Assembly: GCA_014904985.1 (NCBI GenBank) | Contig: MU128913.1 | Location: 394,499-458,498 of the forward strand | Reading direction: 5' to 3' | Length of the DNA: 64,000 nucleotides | Origin: Hydnum rufescens UP504 | Taxonomy: Eukaryota > Basidiomycota > Agaricomycetes > Cantharellales > Hydnaceae | Shown here: in pieces, positions 32,486 through 43,897 of the stretch | Layout: the number at the start of each line of letters is the position of its first letter | Numbering within the stretch: position 1 is the first letter of the stretch | The notes under the pieces: generated by a model | Database searches by the model: none | The model's input: the letters and a program-made list of their open reading frames with translations, nothing else | What the model was told of the DNA's origin: nothing | Translations under genes and position numbers: made by a program

Positions 32486-33032
32486 TTATATGATAGTACT
32501 GTACACGTAATGTAATGCCTCAAAACTACAGTGTAACAATATGAGAAATAACGTAACAGCCAGAGGGGGCTTTCATACCTCCTCAAGTCCAGTGTAGGGG
32601 CCTCAAAATCTGTTCCAGAGGTAGCTTGATAAAATGGAGTCATGCACATAGGAGACAAAGGAAAATAAAGGGCCTAATCACTGAGGATAAGTAAAGACTC
32701 AACCTGCGCGGTATGTTAATATCTGGTGTCTGATACCATCCTTCTTTTGGCAAGTAAGTGCAAGGGAAAAAGTTTTCCACAGATAGCTGAAGGGAAAATA
32801 GAGCTTCTCAGAGCTTTCCAAGGGCATGTTTACATCCATTTTTTCGGCATAATGCATAGTAACAGAAGAGGGATTGTAACATAAAATTTCTTTCATGCAC
32901 TTATGGCGCGTACAACATCATCACAACTAACAAAGCATGAAGGAAAAATCATGGTGTTACACCATAATGAGCTACATGTGTGCATGAGAAATGTTTCAGA
33001 ACAGTAATTTATCGCAGCTGAGGCCAACAATA

Positions 33033-33416
33033 TCATACCTTCGCCAGGGAGTGAACCATAAATAATTGCATAGTCGAGGTTGTCCCATCGGAAGCAAAGA
33101 CGCATGTGTCTCGAAGATCTCGTAGGTAGTTTTCGACGTACTCTGTGGTGCCGCTCATATGGATTACTCCGGCGACTGCCGCGTGAAGCCTCAAGAATCG
33201 AGGATTGGGCAGGTCTTCAGTGTCATTTTCATTATGATGATCAACAAATTTAACGGCAGTTCCCTCCTTGGGTGTTCCTGAAATTGGGCGACACCCAGAG
33301 AACATTTTGACTACATAGTGGTGTGGAAGGGGTGGATTATTTTTGGGCTGAGATGAAGTTGTTAGAGTTGGATAAGCTCTACCATGACAAAGCTTACATC
33401 TGGAACGAGAGACCAC
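33033..33416 (-). pseudogene. Possible HNH-endonuclease-like protein, C-terminal fragment
   Basis: The phrases PNPRFLRLHAAVAGVIHMSGTTEYVENYL and DTCVFASDGTTS resemble the conserved C-terminal segment of the HNH-type nuclease-like proteins abundant in mushrooms; this is from memory of the family, not a search. The HNH residues themselves are not visible. A further minus-strand piece at 34093-34281 could be its N-terminus. It is a decayed fragment within the giant element. Confidence 0.35.
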
Positions 33417-33603
33417 CGGAAAGTATCAAATGTGAAGTGCTCAAGGTATCTGAATACCAGGCGATTAAAAGGTTCATTGATCTGATCACCTGTGAGCTCG
33501 CCAGGTTGAAGTCCTCCATAGCTTTGAATAATGTCCCACATCCGGCCAAGATTGGTGGCCTAGGGTCCAGGTAACATGGAAGTCGCAAGAGGGCACAGAT
33601 CAT

Positions 33604-34525
33604 GGACTAACTTTCTTTGGTGAATTCATGGAGAGGGGGATGATATGACCGATCTGTACTGGAGTGATAGGTTCATCTGTTTCACATTATTCCAATGCTT
33701 CCCGGTAAATGGATGTACGATAGCCTTCCCGTTCCTTGACCTAGTATCACTGTATCAGCTACCCATATTCAAACAAATTGAATGAGCAAGCAATTTCACA
33801 GCATCATCGAATTTTTTGGTCCTGGATGCGGCTCAACCTCAACAGGGGCCGCAAAGTTTTGAGTATCTGCACTGTAATGACTCAGAGTCCTTGTGCCCCG
33901 TGCCTTCACTATTCCCGTTGTCAAAGACTTGACTAATGTGCTGATGGGTTATCAAGGCTACACACTAGGTATAATGAACCAATGAAACCAGAAGGAAGCA
34001 AGTGACTGAAGTGCCTCAGGGACCCCTTTTGTCGTATTGATTACATTGATGACATACTGGCGGCCTTCTGGTGGGGCACACTCCAACATCGCTCAAAGAA
34101 ATGCTGTCACAAACACTGATGTGGGTTTCACATGCCCACTGGCCGTACTGTCCTGGACGATGAAGAGACCACTGGCACTAAGGATCTGGTTGTAGGCCAG
34201 ATTGAGATTGGAAATCGGGTAGCCATTATGGCAAATTTGAGGAAAGGGAAAGGGAGTGTTGGTGCTTGCTTTAGTCATCAATGATTTTTATCTATCCCTA
34301 AACCAGCCCAGAATTCCTGCATGATTTTGAACCAAAATTGTTGTTTAAGCGAGGAATGAGGTTACACTGCCATCGCAATCTCTTAGTAGTTCCATATAGT
34401 TCCATATCTCTGCTCACTGATGGAGGTATGGTTGGGATCCTACTAATTGTTTTTACCGCTATTTTGAGGCCCCTTTCTACCGATTAAACATAATCTAAAT
34501 GGGATTCAGGCCCAAAATGGGCTAG
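33604..34525. other. Interval without a recognised gene
   Basis: Apart from the short minus-strand frame 34093-34281, I see only short open frames and no repeat structure. Confidence 0.4.
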
Positions 34526-35970
34526 GTGAAATTCACAGGATCTGGTGCTTGGGGATTTCCGACCTCTATGTCATCTTTTTCCGCAAGCCATATACACGAC
34601 CCCCCTGCTGAGGATGCTGCGACACCCTCTGGAGCATTGCATCATCCCCACAAGGGTTGGCAACTCAGCTGCAGCGATGATTCAATGGTTCAAGATCCCC
34701 CTGCTGGGGATGCTGTGATACCCTCTGGAGTGTCGCGTCGTCCTCACAAGGATCAAGAACTTGTTAGTTCAGCACTTCCAACATGGAATGTGGTTTCCTT
34801 ATCTACTCTCCTTGTTACCTGGGAGTTGTTAGAATCTTCTGCTGAGCGTACGTGGGTCAGCTTACGTCGCATGACTTGTCTTATGTACCTTAACTGCAGA
34901 TATCACAGAACCCTTGACGTGGGTGGGCTCAGGACAGCTGTCGAAGACCACCCACTGTCCAATAGAAGAATATCCGGACCTCTTCTTGCTCACCCTTGCC
35001 TCAGTCGAGATATCAGGCGAGATTAGTACGTTTCTGTCCTACTGTGCTTGTTGCACTATCGCTAATATGTACTTAGTCTCCAATTCGGAACGGCCACATT
35101 TTTTTCAACAACCCTGGTGCTTGACGTACAGCAACAGTTGTTGGTCCTTCCAGTACATCGATCAGCTCCCAGATGGTTGGTCAAACTCTGAGCCTTCTTT
35201 TTCCTCATATGAAGGCAGTATGGTGCTCAATGGGCCATGGTCCCCCGATACCCTTAACCAACGATACGCCCTCCACAGTCACTCTCAGCTTAGTCGCCCC
35301 TCTGATTTCACCCGATTCCCTCAGAAGTGGAATAAACATCTCCCCTACCTCCCTTACCTTTATCGCAACCCAGCTGATCCAAATATGCCTGGACCCGACA
35401 ACCTGGTTCCTCAGGGTGCTTGCTTTTACCTGAAGGAGTTGTATTTGAATCCTCTGGCCGATTTTGTCCGTTCTGCAAGTACCCTTGCCCAGGGGTGGCA
35501 CTCCCAGATGCAGAGAAACGGCCTCCATGTCCCTGTTCCTCTCCCATCGTGTGAGCATTGTGGCGGCGATGTCCAATATCATTTTAAATACTTGTATGTC
35601 ACCAAAGTGCGAATTATGGTGGATGTGGAGATATTCCTTCAGTATGGTTACTTGTGTCGAGGATATGCGCAATGGTCGATGCGCAAGTTTGTTGCCTGCC
35701 TCTCATGAGAAGTCGGGATGCCTTGTCCCCATTTCAGGGTAGATAACAAACTTATTGGTGCTGTCTTCCATGAGGATGACATGGAGGACTCTCGTGTCTT
35801 TGGGGTCATCAGGGGATTAGAGTGAGATGGAGTTCCTGTGTTTGTTGTCTCAGTTTTTTGTACCATGGTCAGAGACAGTTTGGGACAGGGTGGGTTGCAC
35901 AAAGATACCTTGGGAGAACCTGATGAATGTCACACCCGCACCTGGGGATAATTTCCTCCCCATATCAGTG
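34526..35970 (+). pseudogene. N-terminal region of the Ulp1-type gene (unknown domain)
   Basis: A long open frame 34914-35708 (264 codons) has a Cys/His pair (CEHCGGDVQYHF) resembling a zinc-binding element, aromatic sequence (WNKHLPYLPYLYRNPADPN) and a continuation past its stop (NKLIGAVFHEDDMEDSRVFG). The earlier frame 34526-35026 has two repeats of the type DPPAEDAATPSG. It ends shortly before the Ulp1 domain. Introns or frame changes near 35000, 35700 and 35930 prevent a single clean model. Confidence 0.4.
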
Positions 35971-36199
35971 GAGTATGTCCCCCCATTGAACATCCTTTCC
36001 CTTGGTTCTCAGCCCCTAGTCATGGCTACCCAGGGGACTACTCCTGATCCAGGGGATGGGGACAGAAGCTATGCTATGAAGAGCAGGCACTTCTCGAAAC
36101 CTTAATGGTTGCAACCCCCCAACGCCCTTTCATACCACTTACGATGAAGTCCTACAAAGTGGTGGCAAAGTTCTTGGGTCCGGGCCCCTTCTTCTGTGC

Positions 36200-37380
36200 T
36201 TGAAGTTTTCCTCCCTCTACTTTCCCGCTTCTGAATCCAAATGCGCCTGGTGCACTAGAATCAGCACAGGTCAATCCTCTGCTGGATCCATTGCTCACAA
36301 CTTCGGCTCTTGGGGACCTCGTGGCCTGCCATCTTTATTCAGATCTGCCCCAGATAGTCCTAATGAGCGTAAGTGGCTTTCAAACTTTTCTGTGCAGCTG
36401 AATTTAACAACCCTTTTCCTGGCTCAGATTCAGAATGTTGCCAACAGGAAGTATGGGCAGAAGCCACGGCCTCACCACCTCCCTTCTCCTGAAGGTCTCA
36501 GTACACTTCAAGTCGGTCGGGTCAATGATGATGCCATCAACTCATATATTGATGTGCTGAAGATGTTTGCTCGCCCTACTGTCCATGTCTTCAACACTTT
36601 TTTCTTCTCATGCTTGTGTGATGGTTTCACCAAAGTGGCATCATGGCACAAAAATCTTCGTCATCCCGTCTTTATGTACATGGAGCGAATTGTCATGCCA
36701 ATCCATCTCGGATCCCAGAACCACTGGGCAGTTGTCTCTATTGATTTCAAGAGATGCATTGTCACGTACCTGGACTCAATATTTCAGCTTCCCAACTTCG
36801 AATTTATTAAGATGATTGTGGCCAAATACTTGGCAGACCTCACTGCCCATGAGTCATGTTCTTTTGACCTTGAGGCATGGACTTTTGTTGGGTCCGAGGA
36901 GACTGTGAGTGAGATCTTTTGTCACTAGTTCTTTTCTGACTGTGGTTACTTAGTCTCCACAGCAGATGGGAGTCATAGACTGTGGGGTTTTTGTTATGGC
37001 CAACCTTCGTAACTGTGCTGGGATTTGGCCTTGGAAGGTTCTCCACCCAACTGAGGTTGTTGCGGCGAGGGTTCAGTTTACAGTTGACACAATTCAAGGG
37101 GTCATCGACTATCCCTGTCAACATGATTCCATATTGGAATCAATTTTTCCATCTTGCAGGCCTCCAGCTCTCATCCTCCCCGATGAGTCCGATTACATTC
37201 CTGCTGACATGACCTCCGTTGCCCCCTCATCTGTTCAACGAGAGGATTCATGGTTGGATGCTGAGTCCTCTTGTCATGGGAGCTGTCCGAACACTGTGGA
37301 TGCTGGAGAGCAATCTGAAATGGAGATGAAGTTCAGCTCCATCTCAGTTGATAGTCCGCCTCTGCTTCCTATTGTCACCC
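36200..37380 (+). CDS. Ulp1/C48-family cysteine protease domain
   Basis: SUMO-protease-like domain typical of transposon-encoded Ulp1 genes. Two exons are clear: 36200-36904 and from 36963, separated by a 58-nt phase-0 intron (GTGAGT..CCACAG). Catalytic residues in order: His in SQNHWAVVSIDF, Asp in VTYLDSI, Gln in the TQMGV junction and Cys in IDCGVFVM, so the triad is complete across the splice. Upstream LQVGRVNDDAINSYIDVL and VHVFNTFFFSCL match the family. KDZ/Zisupton transposons are known to carry such proteases. The frame then enters a long Pro-rich repeat. Confidence 0.87.
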
Positions 37381-38400
37381 TTCCTGCTCCTGCTGTCCCT
37401 TGTGCTCCTGCTGTCCCTCCCACTCCTGCTGTCCCTCCCACTCCTGCTCCTGCTCCCGTTGTCCCTCTTGCTCCTGTCGCCCCTCTTGCTCCCATCATTC
37501 CTCCCTCACCCGTCATTCCTCCCTCACCCGTCGTTCCTCCCTCACCTGTTGTTTCCCCCTCACCGTTGTTCCTCCCTCACCCATTGTTTCTCCCTCACCC
37601 ATTGTTTCTCCCTCACCCGTTGTTCCTCCCACTCCCATCATTCCTCCACACCCATTGTTCCTCCCACACCCGTTGTTCCTCCCGCTCCCATTGTTCCTCC
37701 CACACCCGTTGTTCCTCCACTCCCATTGTTCCTCCCACTCCCGTTGTTCCTCCCACTCCCGTTGTTCCTCCACTCCATCATCCCTCCCACTCCCGTTGTT
37801 CCTCCCACATCCCATTGTTCCTCCCACTCCCATCATCCCTCCCACTCCCATCATCCCTCCCACTCCCATCATCCCTCCCACTCCCATCATCCCTCCCACT
37901 CCCATCATCCCTCCCACTCCCATCATCCCTCCACTCCCATCATCCCTCCACTCCCATCATCCCTCCACTCCCATCATCCCTCCCACTCCCATCATCCCTC
38001 CCACTCCCATCATCCCTCCCACTCCCATCATCCTCCCACTCCATCATCCTCCCACTCCCATCATCCCTCCCACTCCCATCATCCCTCCCACTCCCATCAT
38101 CCCTCCCACTCCATCATCCCTCCCACTCCCATCATCCCTCCCACTCCCATCATCCCTCCCATCCCATCATCCCTCCCACTCTTGTTGTCCCTCCTGCTCC
38201 TGTCGTCCCCCTTGTTCCCATCGTCCCCCTTGTTCCGTCGCCCCTCCTGCTCCAGTCGCCCCACCTGCTGTAGCTGCCCTCACTGCTGCAGTTGCCTCCC
38301 CCATTGGGTTACCCCTCCTGTGTCCGTCGCCCTCCCACACCCATTGCCCCCATCGCTGCAGTTGCCCCCCCTCTTCGTTATCCCTCCTGCTCCTGTTGCC
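37380..38400 (+). repeat. 18-bp coding minisatellite in the Ulp1 gene
   Basis: More than 30 copies of an 18-bp unit of the type CCTCCCACTCCCATCATC, preceded and followed by degenerate Val/Ala/Pro versions. Three frames are open across it, encoding PPTPII, PLPSSL or HSHHPS repeats. Units of 17 and 15 bp occur near 37930-38040 and 38110-38165 and shift the frame. The Ulp1 frame enters in frame 0 (to 38273) while the C-terminal domain reads in frame 1. Confidence 0.92.
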
Positions 38401-39208
38401 TTTCCTGCTGTTTCCCCTGCTGCCATGGCTTCCATCCCTGCTTTGGGGACATGGTATGTTGTTGCCATCAACAAATGGCAGGTTGATGACGCTGAAGGAC
38501 AGAATGCTCGCCTATATGAGCAGGAGGCCTTGGAAGAATTCCGTCCGATGGGTGCATTGGCAACAAGTCACTCTCGTGCCAACAAAAAACAGTCAAAGAG
38601 TCAAGGATGTATTGTGTACAAGATGTTCGTCTATTTTAAGGACCAGATACAGGCACAAAGTGCCTTGGAGAATATTCGTGCGATAGCCAAGGCGCAAAAT
38701 TATCTAGGTGTTGAGTTTATCACACTCCCCAATGTTGATTATGCTGGAATTGGGTGCAAGGCTATGGACTTGCATTATGCCTCTGTGGTGTATGATCAAG
38801 CATGGTCACTGGAGGAATGGGATGCCTTACTTACCGTTGCACCCAGTATTCACATCGACTCAGCACAGATGGGGCCCCAATTTCTTGAGCATGACCTCCA
38901 CCCCTCTTCCCCCCCAACTATCGCCTGGTAATGTACACAAAATGGCCGCATGTTCCTTCACCACTGACGATTTTGAGATGCATATTACCCTCCAAGAGCA
39001 GAATGAAGGCCCCGACTCTATCAGTCTCGGGATTCGATGGTTTATGATGCTGCTTCATGCCTTCTGGTCAAGAAAGCCTGCAACATTTAAGACCAGACTC
39101 TCTCCCTCACATGTGGTTCTTCGCAATGAGCTGGTCAGGTTTTTGGATGGTTTGGGTACACTGAAGAGTTTGGAGTCTCAGAGACTTTTGGGATTAAATC
39201 CAATATGA
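38401..39208 (+). pseudogene. C-terminal domain of the Ulp1-type gene
   Basis: After the minisatellite a folded-looking domain follows: TWYVVAINKWQVDDAEGQNA, then CIVYKMFVYFKDQIQAQSAL and VVYDQAWSLEEWDALLTVAP. At a run of seven C near 38909-38915 the frame changes from 1 to 2 and continues as TTDDFEMHITLQEQNEGPD ... RFLDGLGTLKSLESQ to the stop at 39208. The homopolymer suggests a slippage frameshift rather than an intron. I do not recognise the domain. Confidence 0.5.
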
Positions 39209-39429
39209 AATGGCATCTGGTCATTGAGCTGCCTTGACATATGGGTTTTTTTTTTATCTATGTTGCTTGTTCCTACATCGTTTGTTCTCTGCAACAATGT
39301 TATTATTACTTGTTTGGTACCCCTCATCAGGCAGAATCCTGAGGAGTTGAACAGCTCCATCTGTCGGCAGGACTCATAATCTCATCCTATCACTTTCTGG
39401 GTCCCACGGTTCTTCCATCGTGTTTTGGC

Positions 39430-39745
39430 ATTTGCTCCATTGCAACTTCAAGCTAGACGTCGGGCTACACTTCAGTGTCATGGCCTTTCTGTCAGCAGGA
39501 GGTGCTATTGGATATCACCTTATTGCTCTCTGGTAGCATATCCCATTGGTGCATCCCATCAGCACACTTTGTCGACACTCACAGCTCATTGTGCTCATCT
39601 GTGGGCTCACATTCTGTTGGTCTGTGCACCCCAGGTCAAGTGAGGTGTAACAGTGTTAACTATTATCTCCACAACTGTTTTATCCTGTGCGTATCTCTGC
39701 TCTACACAGCCCTCAGTGAAATTCACCTCACAATCTTCTCTTAGT
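39430..39745 (+). promoter_or_regulatory. Leader repeat upstream of the KDZ transposase
   Basis: It is homologous in inverted orientation to 30311-30500, including TTTGTCGACACTCACAGCTC and CAGCCCTCAGTGAAATT, and is preceded by a copy of the hairpin repeat (GGGCTACACTTCAGTGT). It ends just before the ATG at 39752. It probably holds the promoter and 5' leader of the transposase gene. Confidence 0.55.
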
Positions 39746-39751
39746 GAGAAT

Positions 39752-42700
39752 ATGTCAACCCACGACCCAAATACCAGTGGCTCAAGAAAGAGAAAACAGG
39801 GGTCCAGTCCACCACAAAACAGTATGACCAGACCCCTCCTCCACATATACAAATGCCTTCAAGGCAGGTCGTGGCCTTGTTCCAGGATGTGGCCGATACT
39901 TGTCCAAAACCTCCCAGACGTGCCCATCGATGGGATCTCAAAGAAATCGGTGGCTCCCAAAACAATTCTTCCACAGGAGCCCTCAAGTTCTGACAGGTCG
40001 TAAAGGCCCTAAGAAACTAGCACCGATCAACTTCTTCTGTGTGGAAGTTGGACGAAGGAGACTGGCACATTTGTTACTGTCATGCCAGTGCATAAGGCTG
40101 TTAACCGGCCTGCACGACCAGCAATCTCAGCACCCCATTATCATCGACCTGTATCATCTGCCATGTCATCCGTCGATCTCCATGACAAGGAACGCCACAC
40201 ATCGCTGTTTTCTACTGCAGTAGGTGGCGATAGTACCCCTCGTCATGAGGCTCCATTGCCAGAAGCTGTGGAATGCCCGTTTTCTGTACAATATCCAACA
40301 TACGCCAGAGGTTTAGATCACTTCTCAGTGGAGCAGGCGCTGTCTTGTCATGCACATCGCTGGGCTGCCGCAGCATGGAGGTGGGATCACGAGATTATCC
40401 CCTCCTTAATTTGTCCATATATGGAGTACATATGCCGGTTGAAGTGGGGCCAATCTCACATAGATCATGTGTCAGTCGAGTGTTCATGTGGTGGCCCTGC
40501 AGTATTTAAGGTGGTTACTACTGTTTACATGGATCATACGTAGTTTTGCCTTAATATCATGGTTAGATTCTAACTAACAGACAGACTTCCATAGGTCTTG
40601 GTAGCATTGAGTTACGCATGTGTCGATGTACAACTGCAAGTGCTCCAGTTCAACTAGTAAAGCAGGGATTATTTCCTTGCTCACCTGTTTATCCGGCCCT
40701 TGCAATCAGCCTGGAAATGCTGGAATTTGCTGTGACACTATTTGTCCATCTCGCTCCGAATGAAGCTGCATGGTGTGATGCTCTCACAATGTTCTTGTCA
40801 AAGAGAGGACATGTATTCAATGCAAAAGACTCGTTCCATCGGAGATTTGGGACTGCACTGCACCAGTATCAAGTTCTGATATGAGTTGTCAATGCTGAAA
40901 TGGACAAGCAAATAGGCATTGCCCATCAGGAAGTCCTATCCCAAGACCCCATCGAACGAGAGGCTGTCATGTCTGAAGTGATACCTTTACCAAAGATTGA
41001 TGTGATCACCCCTATCACACACCGGCTGTATGTCAGTGCCCTGAGCAGCAACGGCCTCACTATTCGCAAGCCCACTGCTTCTCAGAGTGTGCCCACTGTT
41101 TCTCATGGCAACTTGCCAAGTACTGATGTCCCAAACCTGGACCCCCCTCGTAATCCTCGTCTTACTCCATCTGATTATATTCATTCTCGATGCCCATTAT
41201 GTGCTGGAGCTGGCGGTCAGACCACAGGAAGCAAGCTGTAAGTAATGTCTACATAGTTCTTAACTCTTACTTATGAAGCACCCTTTGTAGCCCTGAACTC
41301 TTCATATGCATTGATGCTTGCTTTGCTTTGCGCCAAAACAAGGACTATGACCAATGTCCAGGCCACAAGAAACAACCTGGTGTCCAAGATCCTCGCAGCG
41401 TCGCACCAGGAACACGTGAAGTACCCCGCAGTTTCCTGGAAGCTTGGAAAGCGAGAGTCAAGGCCGCATGCTCCATGCAACATGAAGGCAATAATGCCAA
41501 AGCCCCAAGACAATCTAACAAAGGTGAGTATGCACCTCATGATGATCATGGAGACGCAATTGAACCAGGGCTATGAGTCCCCAATTCGTCTCTTGATTCC
41601 TGTGGTGAGTCCTTTGTGGCAGCCGATGGAAACAGAATAAAGACACCTGGGGACCATTTCTCTGACACTGGAGTGATAGCTGCGGTCTGCTGACATGATC
41701 GTGTGATTGTCTATGCCAGTATGTGGACTCCTGGTGAACAGCAGTTCTATGCCTTCACCCTTATTGATGCAGTCATGGCTGAGCTTCCTGAGCATTGGCG
41801 AGTTGGTATCCTGTATGACATTGGCTGCCAGATCCACTGCAGTGCTCTCAAATGGGATCTTCTGCCACAGTGGATGCCATGCATCATATTTGCCATCAGT
41901 GTTTTTCATGCGATACGGTCATCAATGGGTGTGCCAGCTGTGGTATCATCCTCAGAAGGGGGATGTCTGGGGGCTGACGGATGGTGAGGTTGTGAGTGTC
42001 TGTGGAGTGACCTTTGACATCTTATTCCCAACCTGCATGTTTCCGGATATCATCATCGGTTGTTCATCCTTGATCTCCAAATTGAACACCTAGATGATGT
42101 TAAGTTGTCCCAGGCTGGAATCTGGTTGGAGAGACGTGTGAAGTCAACAACGGAACATCTTTTTCTTGCTCAGCAGAAGAGGTCAGCAATTATCTACAGT
42201 GACGAGTACCTTCAAGCACATTTTGAAGAACAATGAGCATATCAAAGCCAACCTTTGGAATGACAATCCAAGAAAAAGGGTTTCCACGCTGTTGAGAAGA
42301 TCCTTGCTGTGCGTCAACGCATTAATGTGGCTCGTGATTTGGTCAGGGCTCTCCAGCAACAGCTTGTTGCTGCCCCAGTGGTGGACAGCATTGCCAGTAG
42401 GAATGAGATTGGTGAGATAATGTCTGCAATTGCTGAGCAAGAGAAAGTCATCTCACATTTATCAAAACAAGATGAGGATATGATGGCAACATTGCAGCTT
42501 GGTGATCCAGTCTCATTCAAGCAACTGCAAAAAATGAAACACCACGCATGGTTTGAACATCAGCTGAACATGCATGCCCTCAAAGCTTGGATTATCGCAA
42601 GGGTGTGCGAGAAAAATTTCGAAACTCATAATCTCACTGGTGCTTTTCGAATCAAGGCTGTAGGTGTGTACTCATAATCTATTATTTTGCTATTTGCTTG

Positions 42701-43600
42701 TGCTCACTGGCAAATCTGATTGTGTTACAGACCATAGTACCCTGCAGCACACTAGCAGAGCAATCAAGCACCATTATCAATCTGTCAAGGGTCTTGTTGC
42801 AGAGTACAATAAATGCCGAGAAAGTATGAAGAAGCTTCGTGGTCATCAAGGTATCCCTCGAAATGCTCTCATTCCGCCATCTATCGATATGAAAGGGCTC
42901 TTCAGCCTGGATGTTGATAATGACATTTGGCAGGACATCGGTCTTGCTGATGATGAGTTCGACAGTGATGTTCCACCTTGGCTGGGTGATGAAATGGTTC
43001 GAAATGGAATACAACTTGTCCAAGACATTGCTAACTGTCAGGATGAACTCAAGCTTTGTTGGAGAGAAAGACATTCTCTCGAACATTGGTTTGATGAGGA
43101 ATCGGCTGCAATGATGACACTATTGAATTCTTCTACAGGTATGATATCTTTCTTCTTAGTTTGGCCAATTCTTCTAATGAATGCTTTGAATCTAAGACTC
43201 AGACATGAAATTCTTCCTCTTGGAACATCTTCAAGTTGTTTGCAATCTTGGCCAGACTTGGGGGCGATCACTGGATGCTTTGGTCATATCTGATGCCATG
43301 GCTCCATCATTGCCAGCTCGACACCCATTGTCGCACAGTGTAGGACTTTTGGCAGAACAGATACAGGCTCCAGCCCATGCAAGACCACAGCAGTCTGATA
43401 GGCCCAGGAAACTAGATTCCAATGGCATTGAGAGCAATGTTGATAGTTCTGATGATGATGAAGATCTAGAACTGGAGCCTGCTCCTGTTCTGGCAGATAT
43501 GGATATCCTTGCTGCTTCAGATCTAATCTGTCAGCAGTGCTCAGATGATGGGGCCTCTGATGCAGGAAGTAGTGACTGGGACTCCAGTATTGACTCGTAG
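39752..43600 (+). pseudogene. KDZ-family transposase (plus copy), frame-broken
   Basis: Transposase of the giant element. The likely start is ATG 39752 (MSTHDPNTSGSRKRKQ). In order: a cysteine cluster (VECSCGGPAVF; CRCTTASAPVQLV), a linker with RCPLCAGAG, then the KDZ core with first Asp in LFICIDACFALRQNKDY, second Asp in GILYDIGCQIH and Glu in the GLTDGE-type motif, then a coiled coil and an acidic C-terminus (SSDDDEDLELEP). Introns 42660-42730 and 43139-43202 have clean GT..AG sites. Damage: TGA at 41574-41576 and 41691-41693, plus compensating one-base indels near 41912 and 41992. Confidence 0.87.
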
Positions 43601-43889
43601 AGATTTATACTTACATAATTTTGAATAATAATTGGGGCCCCTCCCCTTGTGCCAGTGAACTTAGAAAATATCCATTATTAGAACAAGGTCTTTGGAGGCA
43701 GTCCCAAGGCCATTTTGGGGCCCCTAAAAGTCTCTTGGGGCCCCCAGGGGCCCCTGGCTGTAGGATACCCGCCTCCAAAACACCTCCCAGGGGCCCCCAG
43801 GGGGACCACAGTAAATACATCTAATTAGATATAATAAATGCAATGTGCATTATATCTAATATGATGGGCAAAAGTGACTGACCAGCCTG
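43601..43889 (+). repeat. Right terminal and subterminal region of the giant KDZ element
   Basis: GGGGCCCC-rich subterminal sequence, then a palindrome (arms 43824-43835 and 43849-43860, 13-nt loop), then the terminal repeat ending at 43889 (...CACTTTT on the other strand). It is nearly identical to 48136-48424 in inverted orientation. Confidence 0.88.
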
Positions 43890-43897
43890 CATAATTG
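43890..43897. repeat. 8-bp target site duplication CATAATTG, right copy
   Basis: Identical to 21996-22003 and directly adjacent to the right terminus. Confidence 0.92.

Larger units (their letters stand above)
22004..43889 (+). mobile_element. Giant KDZ-type DNA transposon, 21.9 kb, with cargo
   Basis: The left end (CAACCCAGTCAGCCACTTTT) and the reverse complement of the right end (CAGGCTGGTCAGTCACTTTT) match at 22 of the first 29 bases. Both ends then carry a 12-bp stem/13-nt loop palindrome and GGGGCCCC-rich subterminal sequence. A perfect 8-bp duplication flanks it. Content: unrecognised minus-strand genes (22.4-32 kb), an HNH-like fragment, an Ulp1 protease gene and a KDZ transposase near the right end. 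Joining 22003 to 43898 gives a continuous GGGCCCAA-type repeat, as expected for an intact target. Coding regions are decayed. Confidence 0.87.

Noticed and set aside
33323..33574. Plus-strand gene opposite the HNH-like fragment
   Set aside because: Short, no family, and overlaps better-supported minus-strand coding.
37380..38400. CRISPR-like or other array
   Set aside because: Contiguous 18-bp units without spacers; a simple coding minisatellite in a eukaryotic gene.
22004..43889. Starship-type giant element
   Set aside because: No tyrosine-recombinase (DUF3435) captain gene is visible. The element has inverted ends, an 8-bp duplication and a KDZ transposase instead.
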